A stretch of 64,000 nt of DNA from Schaalia sp. Marseille-Q2122 (GTDB taxonomy: Bacteria; Actinomycetota; Actinomycetes; Actinomycetales; Actinomycetaceae): positions 1 to 64,000 of the forward strand of contig NZ_CAHJXR010000005.1 in NCBI RefSeq assembly GCF_903645355.1, read 5' to 3'. Numbering within the stretch: the stretch's first letter is position 1; each line of letters begins with the position of its first letter. Position numbers and translations under genes: made by a program. The notes under the pieces were generated by a model, which worked only from the letters and a program-made list of their open reading frames with translations, was not told where the DNA came from and did no database searches. Below, piece after piece: positions 35,576-42,371 of the stretch.

Positions 35576-36379
35576 ATGAGCGATATGGAGCATTCTGGCG
35601 AATACACCATTGGCGAGGTCGCCCGCCTGTACGGGATTACGGTGCGCACCCTGCATCATTGGGATGCGATTGGTTTGGCCTGTCCTTCAGAACGAACTTG
35701 GGCGGGGCACAGGATCTACACCGATGCTGACGTTGAGCGCGTTCAAAATGCCCTGGTGTATCGCGAGACCGGCATGAGCTTGGAGGTGATCCGTCAGGTG
35801 TTGGATTCGCCGGGGGATGCTCTCTCGCATGTGCGCGCACAGCTGGAACTCTTGCGTGAAAAGGCAACGCATCTGCATTCGCTCATGGATTCTGTTGAGA
35901 CACTCTTAGAGGAGATGACGATGAATGAGACCCCTTTGACCACTGAGGAAAAGGCTGCGCTTTTCGGCGAGGATTGGTCGCCCGAGTACGAGGCTGAAGC
36001 CCAGGAGCGTTGGGGTGACACCCCTGATTGGGCGGAGAGCCAGCGTCGCCAGGCGGGCATGTCGGCTGCGGATTGGAGGCGGGCGAAGAAGGAATTGGCG
36101 GAGTTGGAGTCTCGCCTGGCGGATGCGATGGGGCGCGGTGTGGCGCCAGGGTCTGACGAGGCCAACGCCTTGGCTGAGGCGCACCGTCAGGACCTGTCGC
36201 GCTGGTTTGACGTCAGCGTGTCCAAGCAGGTGTTGATTGCACGTGGGTACACGGCGGATCCACGTTTTGAGGCTCATTACGAGAAGCTGGCTCCTGGTTT
36301 GGCCGCATGGCTGGTGGAGATCATTCATGCCAATGCTCGCGCGCAGGGCATTGATCCGGCCGCTGCCGAGTGGGAGTGA
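35576..36379 (+). CDS. MerR-family regulator with TipAS domain (TipAL-like)
   Basis: 267 aa. The N-terminal MerR DNA-binding domain includes YTIGEVARLYGITVRTLHHW and GHRIYTDADVERVQ, then a dimerisation helix. The C-terminal TipAS ligand-binding domain has LFGEDWSPEYEAEAQERWGD and a helical ending with YTADPRFEAHYEKLAPGLA. TipAL proteins bind thiopeptide antibiotics and activate multidrug-type responses; an in-frame ATG (MNETPLT, 35922) could make the short TipAS form alone. ATG 35576 follows GAAGG. A dyad upstream is a likely operator; the divergent permease is a plausible target. Confidence 0.88.
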   Translation: MSDMEHSGEYTIGEVARLYGITVRTLHHWDAIGLACPSERTWAGHRIYTDADVERVQNALVYRETGMSLEVIRQVLDSPGDALSHVRAQLELLREKATHLHSLMDSVETLLEEMTMNETPLTTEEKAALFGEDWSPEYEAEAQERWGDTPDWAESQRRQAGMSAADWRRAKKELAELESRLADAMGRGVAPGSDEANALAEAHRQDLSRWFDVSVSKQVLIARGYTADPRFEAHYEKLAPGLAAWLVEIIHANARAQGIDPAAAEWE

Positions 36380-36444
36380 CCATTTCTGGCTGGGGATGGT
36401 ACCGTCCGAGTTTGCACCTTGTGGCGCTGTGAGTCGCCGGTTGG

Positions 36445-36484
36445 AACTCTGGGGTGCGCGGTTGACCCCGAGCACCCCAGAGTT
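36445..36484. terminator. Bidirectional terminator between merR and tetR genes
   Basis: Perfect 13-bp stem (AACTCTGGGGTGC at 36445-36457 with GCACCCCAGAGTT at 36472-36484) and a 14-nt loop between converging genes. Confidence 0.75.
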
Positions 36485-36531
36485 TGTCCGTTGAAAGCTC
36501 GAAGCGTTCAGGCTCCAAGCGTCTGTGTTTC

Positions 36532-37350
36532 TTACAGGCTCACGTAGGCTTCAAGCGCGGTAATGAGGTCTCCGATACGATTCTCATCCCAGCGCACATG
36601 AGGATCCGGTTCGACGTAGGCCAGGATTGATGCAGCGAGCATGTAGATCGTCGGCGTCCACTCCCTTAGCTCGGTGCTACCGAAAGCTCGCATGATCCGC
36701 GGAACTTCAACCTGGCGCAGCGTGGCCTCATCGCGAAGGGCACCAAGGAAGAGTGCTCCTTGGGCCCTGCTCATGAGATCGAATCCTTCTGGGCCAACAA
36801 GCGGAGGAATGAGACGATATCCGATGAGTGCGCTCATTTGAGCGTAGAGGCGTGCTCTACGCTCGTTGAATCCGTTGAGGGTCGCTGCGAGTGAAGAAGC
36901 GACGCGTTCGCGAAGCTCAGTGTCTGCTATACCTGTGTGACTGGCGAGCAGGGCGTGAAAGGTCTTCCACTGTAGCGAGGTACTAATATGGCCGTAGTCA
37001 GCCTGGAGTGAGACTCTGAGGAGTTCAATAACGAGGTTTCTGTGATCCTGAGCTGTTGCCATTGAGTCCGCGCGCTCGCGGATGATGGGAATGAGTTGGA
37101 GGAGCACGACGTCGTCACTGCCAACAAGTATGGTGCCTTTGGCCAGTTCAACGAGGACGTCCCCGTAGAAAAGATCGCGTGTTGGCCAGCGCCGGTAGGC
37201 CGATGTTCGGGAAACTCCGGCGCGGCGCACTACCTCGTCGAAAACGAGGCCGTTGAGGCTGAACTGAACACCCGTTTCTTGGGTGATTTCGAGGGCGGCG
37301 TCAAGCATGCGCCGCTCTGTTTCGCGGTCGTTGATTCGTTGTCGGGGCAT
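36532..37350 (-). CDS. TetR-family transcriptional regulator
   Basis: 272-aa regulator. The N-terminal helix-turn-helix spans RRMLDAALEITQETGVQFSL to DEVVRRAGVSRTSAYRRWPT. The remainder is a helical ligand-binding domain without a recognised effector signature. ATG 37350 lacks a Shine-Dalgarno, but TACCCT ends 6 nt upstream, so the mRNA may be leaderless. Divergent from a flavodoxin gene, with a perfect dyad between them, so it probably controls both. Confidence 0.85.
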   Translation of the reverse strand: MPRQRINDRETERRMLDAALEITQETGVQFSLNGLVFDEVVRRAGVSRTSAYRRWPTRDLFYGDVLVELAKGTILVGSDDVVLLQLIPIIRERADSMATAQDHRNLVIELLRVSLQADYGHISTSLQWKTFHALLASHTGIADTELRERVASSLAATLNGFNERRARLYAQMSALIGYRLIPPLVGPEGFDLMSRAQGALFLGALRDEATLRQVEVPRIMRAFGSTELREWTPTIYMLAASILAYVEPDPHVRWDENRIGDLITALEAYVSL

Positions 37351-37400
37351 GCGTCCAGGGTAGCAAGATCACCCCGTAATGACACTCTTAGTCCTATATA

Positions 37401-37417
37401 TGGTACTATTAGTACCA
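37401..37417. promoter_or_regulatory. Candidate TetR operator
   Basis: Perfect dyad TGGTACT-ATT-AGTACCA between the divergent tetR and flavodoxin genes. It is the only strong dyad in the region, 24 nt before the flavodoxin ATG. Confidence 0.6.
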
Positions 37418-37441
37418 ATGGGACGAAGATGGGAGAAAGCG

Positions 37442-37918
37442 ATGCAGACACTCATTGTTGTTGAGTCATGGTTTGGCAACACACGCCAGATCGCAGACAG
37501 CATGAACGAAGCGTTGTCCACACTCGGCCACCATGTTGACCAGTGTTCTGCGACAGAGGCACCTGACCAGATTCCTCCGGAGATCGACCTATTGATCATC
37601 GGAACCCCGACCCACAGCCGCGGCCTATCGCGCACCAACACTCGTCGCCAGGCCGGTGCCAGTGATGCTGAGCGAGGTGTGCGCGAATGGCTGAGCTCGC
37701 TCACCTTCTCGGAGCACCTCCACATCGCTTTCTTCACAACGGTCACCAGTACAAGCTGGTTTGCTGGATCGGCGGCGAAGGAGGGGCGAAAGCTCTTGGC
37801 GCGACGCTACCGTCAGAGCGATCTTCCCCTTGAGCACTTCCTCGTCGAAAGCACGAAAGGCCCCCTGCGCGTGGGAGAAAGTGAACGCGCCGCGCAGTGG
37901 GCAGCGCGACTTATCTAG
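37442..37918 (+). CDS. Flavodoxin-family protein
   Basis: 158-aa flavodoxin-fold protein. The FMN phosphate loop VESWFGNTRQIADSMNEAL opens the protein, and LLIIGTPTHSRGLSRTN holds the second flavin loop. No membrane segment. ATG 37442 follows GGGAGAAA. It is divergent from the TetR gene and shares the dyad at 37401-37417, suggesting induction under a redox or drug signal sensed by that regulator. The substrate or redox partner is unknown. Confidence 0.8.
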   Translation: MQTLIVVESWFGNTRQIADSMNEALSTLGHHVDQCSATEAPDQIPPEIDLLIIGTPTHSRGLSRTNTRRQAGASDAERGVREWLSSLTFSEHLHIAFFTTVTSTSWFAGSAAKEGRKLLARRYRQSDLPLEHFLVESTKGPLRVGESERAAQWAARLI

Positions 37919-37943
37919 AGAACCCTTCCCGCAGAACTTTGCC

Positions 37944-38285
37944 TCAGGACCTCAAGACCTTATTGAGGGCTTTGCCTCGGGCGAGCTCGTCAACGAGTTT
38001 GTCGAGGTAGCGGATCTTTTGCATGAGAGGGTCCTCAAGGTTCTCAACCCGCACACCACACACTACCCCGGTGATGAGCGAGGCATGGGGGTTGAGGCGG
38101 GCCGCCTGGAAGAAGTCCGCGAAGGTTGTTTCTTTCGCGAGGTAATCGCGGACTTCGTCCTCGGTGAATCCGGTCAGCCAGGTGATGACCGCCATGAGTT
38201 CCTCTTCGCTGCGGCCTTTCTTAGTGACCTTGGCGAGATAGTGGGGGTAAACCGAGGCGACACTCATCGAAAACACCTTGTGCAT
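37944..38285 (-). CDS. DUF2200 domain protein
   Basis: 113-aa cytoplasmic protein recognised as DUF2200 by HKVFSMSVASVYPHYLAKVT, MAVITWLTGF and the C-terminal VCGVRVENLEDPLMQKIRY with DKLVDELARGK. Family function is unknown; structure predictions suggest a small helical protein, sometimes next to YdhG-like genes. ATG 38285 follows GAGGG. Only 15 nt after the VOC-family gene, so likely the third gene of a small operon. Confidence 0.8.
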   Translation of the reverse strand: MHKVFSMSVASVYPHYLAKVTKKGRSEEELMAVITWLTGFTEDEVRDYLAKETTFADFFQAARLNPHASLITGVVCGVRVENLEDPLMQKIRYLDKLVDELARGKALNKVLRS

Positions 38286-38300
38286 AGTAACAGCCCTCAC

Positions 38301-38666
38301 TCAGTCGTTGTCGACGACCTCGACGAATTGCAAGACATTGCCAGCCGGATCAGCAAGCTCAGCGAACTTCACGACCTCGTAGTCAACGATGTCACCAATA
38401 TCAAAGCCCTCACCAAGAAGGGAACTATGCAGCTGGGTGAGATCGGCGGTTTCGACAATCACGCTCCCGGCGCAGGGGTGCTCGGCTTCTTCAGCGAGCT
38501 GAATCCAATGCCCCGGTGCGACTTCCCATTCGAGGACGCCTTCATCTGGCACGACGCTTGCCTCGCCCAGGAGGGCGACATACCACTCGCGCACAGCGGC
38601 GAGGTCGGGCACGTTGAGGACAGGCAGGGTGCTGACGAAGTTACGGATGGGCATAACCGGTATCAC
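38301..38666 (-). CDS. VOC (glyoxalase/bleomycin-resistance-like) family protein
   Basis: 121-aa protein of the vicinal-oxygen-chelate fold: RNFVSTLPVLNVPDLAAVRE with WYVALLG is the first beta-alpha-beta-beta-beta unit and FAELADPAGNVLQFVEV the closing strand with a metal-ligand-like Glu. Substrate unknown. GTG 38666 overlaps the stop of the upstream membrane gene (GTGA), indicating coupling; an ATG four codons later is the alternative. Confidence 0.75.
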   Translation of the reverse strand: MIPVMPIRNFVSTLPVLNVPDLAAVREWYVALLGEASVVPDEGVLEWEVAPGHWIQLAEEAEHPCAGSVIVETADLTQLHSSLLGEGFDIGDIVDYEVVKFAELADPAGNVLQFVEVVDND

Positions 38667-39220
38667 TTTCGCGTGGTGTTTGAAGGCAGATGTGTGTTGA
38701 GAGTAGCACCCGCATACTGTTCCTGAGAGATCATGCCGCCTCCAGCGTTGGCGAAACGCGCGACAGCCTCGTCAAGTTTCGCAACGCGGCGACGCCAGAC
38801 GAGGATACCGAGGATGACGGTGATCGCGGTGTAGATCCCACCGTTGATGCTGGGATTGTCTGCGAGGGTTGGTAGGTAGTCGGCGAGGAGTTCGGTCGCG
38901 GTGTAGTACGCTCCCATTCCTGCTAGCGGCACAACGAGTAGAAAGTTGACGACGCGGGAAATTCTGCGGTAAGCCTTGTGAAGATTGATAAGCAGGGCGA
39001 TGTAGATTGCGCAGCAGACCATGGCCACAACAAGTCCCCAGACCAGCTGACCATTGTAGGAGCTTGTGAGGGACTCCCCCAGCCAGCGGGTTCCACCAAG
39101 CAAAGCAAGGCCGAAGACGAGCGCCTGGTCGGGCGAGAGGATGATCCACAGCATGAACCGCATATAAAGGATCAAGAGGACAATGCCCAGGAATACGCCC
39201 AAGCCAATTAAGAGACTCAC
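38663..39220 (-). CDS. Hypothetical four-to-five-helix membrane protein
   Basis: 185 aa with hydrophobic helices at the N-terminus (LLIGLGVFLGIVLLILYMRF), then ALVFGLALLGG, LVWGLVVAMVCCAIYIALLI, VVNFLLVVPLAGMGAYYTAT and GGIYTAITVILGILVW. The soluble C-terminus is unremarkable. GTG 39220 follows GGGAG by 5 nt. First gene of an operon with the VOC and DUF2200 genes. No family recognised. Confidence 0.6.
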   Translation of the reverse strand: MSLLIGLGVFLGIVLLILYMRFMLWIILSPDQALVFGLALLGGTRWLGESLTSSYNGQLVWGLVVAMVCCAIYIALLINLHKAYRRISRVVNFLLVVPLAGMGAYYTATELLADYLPTLADNPSINGGIYTAITVILGILVWRRRVAKLDEAVARFANAGGGMISQEQYAGATLNTHLPSNTTRK

Positions 39221-39502
39221 TGTTGCTCCCTGCGTCGTTTCCTATGATGTGCGTGGCGCGCACCAATGCACTTCACACCTTCGAGCGGCCCCTCCCCCTT
39301 GAGGAAGTCGCACTCGCATCAGCACAAAGATGTGTTGATAGATTCAGCCTAGAACATGCGTCGTTGTCCGGTGGGGACTTGTTCGTCCATTCTCTTCTCT
39401 TCCCTACCTCGGAGCAGAAAAGTACGCTGCAAGAGCGAAAACACCTCACAGCTGTCAAAATATTGGACAATGGCACTGAAACTCTCGCAGTAAGGACGAC
39501 GA

Positions 39503-39985
39503 ATGAATCAATTCCCGGAAACCACCCCCGGATGGTTTCAACGAACTCTCGGCATCATTTTGCTGTCGGCGCCTTTGCTTGGCCCCGTTTTCCTTGCACT
39601 TGTCTATATCTATGCAGCGACGGAATCGAATACTCAAATGACTGGCGCTGCGGGATTCGTGTTCCTCATGTACTGGATCTTCGGAGCCTTCGTCCTCTAC
39701 CCGCTTGCAATGCTCGGCAGCCTATTGGCGCTGCGCAGAGGCCTGCGCGCTTTCTTCATTCTTGCCTTTGCCGTGTGCACCGTATTGGTTCCAAGCTCGC
39801 TTTTCCTCGCCGAAAACGAAGGCCTTTTCCTTGCAGTGACCGTCTTGACAGCGCCACTGTGTCTGGTAGCGATATATAAAGCTTTCACGTGTTATCCCAA
39901 GGCGTCCGCCGCAGAGAGTGTTTCTGATGGCGAAGAACCGTCCACGGCAGAGGCAGAAACGACAGCCTCCTCTTCTATGCAGTGA
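39503..39985 (+). CDS. Hypothetical membrane protein
   Basis: 160 aa with four hydrophobic helices (IILLSAPLLGPVFLALVYIY, AGFVFLMYWIFGAFVLYPLA, FFILAFAVCTVLVPSSLFLA, FLAVTVLTAPLCLVAIYKAF) and a Ser/Glu-rich C-terminal tail. ATG 39503 follows AAGGAC. No family recognised. It is one of three consecutive small plus-strand membrane genes (with 40119 and 40999), possibly a related cluster. Confidence 0.6.
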   Translation: MNQFPETTPGWFQRTLGIILLSAPLLGPVFLALVYIYAATESNTQMTGAAGFVFLMYWIFGAFVLYPLAMLGSLLALRRGLRAFFILAFAVCTVLVPSSLFLAENEGLFLAVTVLTAPLCLVAIYKAFTCYPKASAAESVSDGEEPSTAEAETTASSSMQ

Positions 39986-40118
39986 CAAGGCCCCTCGCTA
40001 CGGCTGCGACGACTATCAGTTATCGCCTGAGCGTTGTGTGTTCGTTGAGTTCCCCATAGGCTGCTTAATGCGGCTGAAAGCTCACCCCGCAGCCCCTAGT
40101 CACTAAAGAGGATGCCCC

Positions 40119-40385
40119 GTGCGCGTTGATTCACCTGCATCACGGCAGCAGATCTTCTTGATTCTCTGTCCTCTAATTGCTGCCGGCCTGCTGTTCTTTA
40201 TGCCCCTTGGTTGGATGTTCACGATCGCGGCGTTCTGTGCTGGTCTCTTTCTCCTTGTGGCGAACCGCAGGATGAGCGCCCTCATTAAAGGCACGGTGGC
40301 CTGCCTGTGGGTCCTGGGGTTGGGCCTGATGATGTATGTCCTGACGGCATTCACGGCACTCGTCGAAGCCGCGATCACGCACTAG
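40119..40385 (+). CDS. Small hypothetical membrane protein
   Basis: 88 aa, nearly all membrane: helices around IFLILCPLIAAGLLFFMPLG, FTIAAFCAGLFLLVANRRM and VACLWVLGLGLMMYVLTAF. GTG start preceded by AGAGGA. A second, much smaller membrane frame follows at 40415. Unknown function. Confidence 0.55.
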   Translation: MRVDSPASRQQIFLILCPLIAAGLLFFMPLGWMFTIAAFCAGLFLLVANRRMSALIKGTVACLWVLGLGLMMYVLTAFTALVEAAITH

Positions 40386-40414
40386 CCGATCCAGCATGGA
40401 CTGGAGGCATTACA

Positions 40415-40492
40415 GTGGCGGCCATAGCAGCGCCCCTGGCTTTCCTTGCCGCCCTCGTCCTTCTTCTCGTCGCGAGGCCACCGCGGGGTTGA
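40415..40492 (+). CDS. Possible 25-residue membrane peptide
   Basis: A GTG frame of 25 codons, 7 nt after a perfect GGAGG, 29 nt after the preceding membrane gene. The peptide is a single hydrophobic helix (VAAIAAPLAFLAALVLLLVA) with a basic RPPRG end. The strong Shine-Dalgarno and the helix make it more than a random frame, but size alone cannot prove it. Confidence 0.35.
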   Translation: MAAIAAPLAFLAALVLLLVARPPRG

Positions 40493-40717
40493 CCTGCATC
40501 GACACATGTTGGTCAGCGATGAATGCGTCATAGATTCCTCTGATGCCCCAAAGGGGCATACCGAGCACAGAGCACACTCTGGAGCGTCAGTTGATCTCCG
40601 AGCCACTCAAAACTGCCGACCTCCGAGAAACAATCCCATACGCAAAAACTCCCCCGGCTTCAGCCGAAGGAGCTCCGTCCAGTATTCACTTTGCCGATGG
40701 TTCGTATAAGGATATCG

Positions 40718-40794
40718 TGGTGGGCCCAGAGGGACTTGAACCCCCGACCTACTGGGTGTAAACCAGTTGCTCTAGCCAACTGAGCTATAGGCCC
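40718..40794 (-). tRNA. tRNA-Val (anticodon TAC)
   Basis: 77-nt cloverleaf on the minus strand. The acceptor GGGCCTA pairs with TGGGCCC; the D arm GCTCAGTTGGCTAGAGC, anticodon arm ACTGG-TTTACAC-CCAGT (anticodon TAC, valine GUA/GUG) and T arm with GGTTCAAGTCC are intact. CCA is encoded at the 3' end. Confidence 0.95.
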
Positions 40795-40998
40795 GTCGCG
40801 CTCATGCGCACAGTGAGCAAGCATAGCGGACAATCGGCTGCTCTGGGAAATTGCCGACTCTTTTAGGTCTCTCGCGTAAGTCAGTGCGACCCTGCCCTCT
40901 ATCATAAAAACTGTCTTAACCGTGCGGGACCATATCAGCTGTCTTCTCAAACAGTATCTCGCTACAAGATGCGCTCTGAGGAGCAAAAGGAGATTACC

Positions 40999-41472
40999 GT
41001 GAACCTACTCCTCCCACATGGGAAGCACCGAACTGGCATCCTTCTGCTCCGCATGCCATTGTTCGGGCTTCTTCTGACATTGGGGCTCTCCGGATTAGTT
41101 CTCTTCTTGAGAGAGATCACCCTCCTCGACCTCTGGCTCACCCTCATCTTTGCCGTCGACTTGTGGGCACATTTTGGATGGATACCTCTCCTCCTCGCAG
41201 CAGTCGGCGCGTTCCTCACCCTGCGCGAGAGGAACGCATGGCTGTATATCGCATACTTTGTCGCCACAGCCCTCGTCGGAGCTCTCTACCAGCAGGCTCT
41301 TACCCTCAGAGTCGACCCGGACCTCATCTGGACGCAACTGCTCCCTCTCTACAGCATATTGAGCATCGCAGCCCTTATCGTCTGCCCCGTCGCCATTACC
41401 AACGCCATCAAAGCTCATCAGGCTGAGTCACAGGCTGCTTCACCTTCCACGCCGCCAGTCCCACCCGAGTAA
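40999..41472 (+). CDS. Hypothetical membrane protein
   Basis: 157 aa with about four hydrophobic helices (MPLFGLLLTLGLSGLVLFL, LLDLWLTLIFAVDLWAHF, LYIAYFVATALVGALYQQAL, LYSILSIAALIVCPVAITNA) and a proline-rich C-terminus. GTG 40999 lies 6 nt after AAAGGAG and is preferred to ATG 40969, which has no Shine-Dalgarno. No family recognised. Confidence 0.55.
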   Translation: MNLLLPHGKHRTGILLLRMPLFGLLLTLGLSGLVLFLREITLLDLWLTLIFAVDLWAHFGWIPLLLAAVGAFLTLRERNAWLYIAYFVATALVGALYQQALTLRVDPDLIWTQLLPLYSILSIAALIVCPVAITNAIKAHQAESQAASPSTPPVPPE

Positions 41473-41560
41473 AACACCCAGGCCAGCTGCGAGACTGCGC
41501 CCAGCGAACACCTCGTGCTCCCGTTGGCAGGCAGGGCGCCGCGCCTTGGGGCAAACTAAG

Positions 41561-41604
41561 GCCGCGTTCACCTCGTCAATCACGAAGGACGAGGCGAACG
41601 CGGC
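41561..41604 (-). terminator. Terminator after DUF3052 gene
   Basis: Seventeen-base stem with one mismatch (41561-41577 with 41588-41604), 10-nt loop, 17 nt past the DUF3052 stop. No clean U-run. Confidence 0.6.
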
Positions 41605-41620
41605 AACGTCAGGGGGACTA

Positions 41621-42019
41621 TCAGCGGTTGCGCGAACGGGCCGTCAGGCGAATACCCGCCCAATCAGCGCCCACCGAAGCAGCCGAGGTGGTGTTCAAGC
41701 CAGCGGTCTTTGCTGACTCCTCCACGTCTGCCACGGGAATCGCACCCGCGCGGCCAGGCTTGGGGATGAGAACCCAGATCAAGCCGCCGTCATCAAGGTT
41801 GGACATGGCGTCAACAAGAAGATCTGTCAGATCCTCTTCTTCAGCGTCCTCTTCTCGCCACCAGATGATGGTGCCATCAACAACATCGCCGTAATCACCA
41901 TCAACGAGTTCGTTACCGGTTTCGGCTTCTACTGCTTCGCGGAGCGCTTCGTCGGCGTCGTCATCGACGTAGAACTCCTGGATCACTTGTCCTTTTGTGA
42001 AACCAAGGCTCATCGCCAC
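41621..42019 (-). CDS. DUF3052 family protein
   Basis: About 130 aa, acidic: MSLGFTKGQVIQEFYVDDDA with EALR opens the protein, then DVVDGTIIWWREEDAEEEDL and GGLIWVLIPKPGRAG. This is the actinobacterial DUF3052 family, characteristically encoded divergently beside aceE as here. Function unknown. The start is GTG 42019 or ATG 42013; GGAAGG is 15-20 nt upstream. Confidence 0.85.
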   Translation of the reverse strand: MAMSLGFTKGQVIQEFYVDDDADEALREAVEAETGNELVDGDYGDVVDGTIIWWREEDAEEEDLTDLLVDAMSNLDDGGLIWVLIPKPGRAGAIPVADVEESAKTAGLNTTSAASVGADWAGIRLTARSRNR

Positions 42020-42371
42020 GACTTTCGACCACCTTCCGAACTATGCGCACACAGCACATGAATTGCAATCACGCTCCTAATCGTAGGGCAGAAACGCCGT
42101 TTTGGTCAGCACTGCGCAGAGTTTTCTCCACCTCGACACCAACGTGGTATGCGTCTCCCCCACCCCAGCGCATATCGGGGCAAGGTGAAGCAAAGCCGCC
42201 CCTAATCTGGCCAGAAGTGAAAGTACAGGCTCCAAACTGAGACTTTTCACATGGGCTGAAAGTCCTGACGGCGCTCGCCAAACCCCGCAGAACAAGAGAC
42301 AATAGGAGCAACAGTACTGCACGACGCTGTGCGGCACGGGCCCAAATCGTGTCGCCATAAGGAATGAGGGA
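42020..42371. other. Divergent regulatory region, DUF3052 / aceE
   Basis: 352 nt without a supported gene, between divergently transcribed DUF3052 and aceE. It should hold both promoters and a leader for aceE. No strong dyad or riboswitch-like structure was recognised. Confidence 0.4.

Noticed and set aside
36321-36518. Frame starting with a PERFELST-like sequence near the merR/tetR hairpin
   Set aside because: The region is a convergent terminator; the frame crosses the hairpin and has no Shine-Dalgarno.
40541-40560. ATGCCCC-AAA-GGGGCAT inverted repeat between small membrane genes and tRNA-Val, considered as an attachment site or terminator
   Set aside because: No second copy, no integrase and no T-run, so no role could be supported.
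40543-40761. Frame ending GPEGLEPPTYWV
   Set aside because: This peptide pattern is the antisense translation of the tRNA-Val gene and is not a protein.
40718-40794. tRNA-Val as an integration site for a genomic island
   Set aside because: No duplicated tRNA 3' end and no integrase or phage genes within the window on either side.
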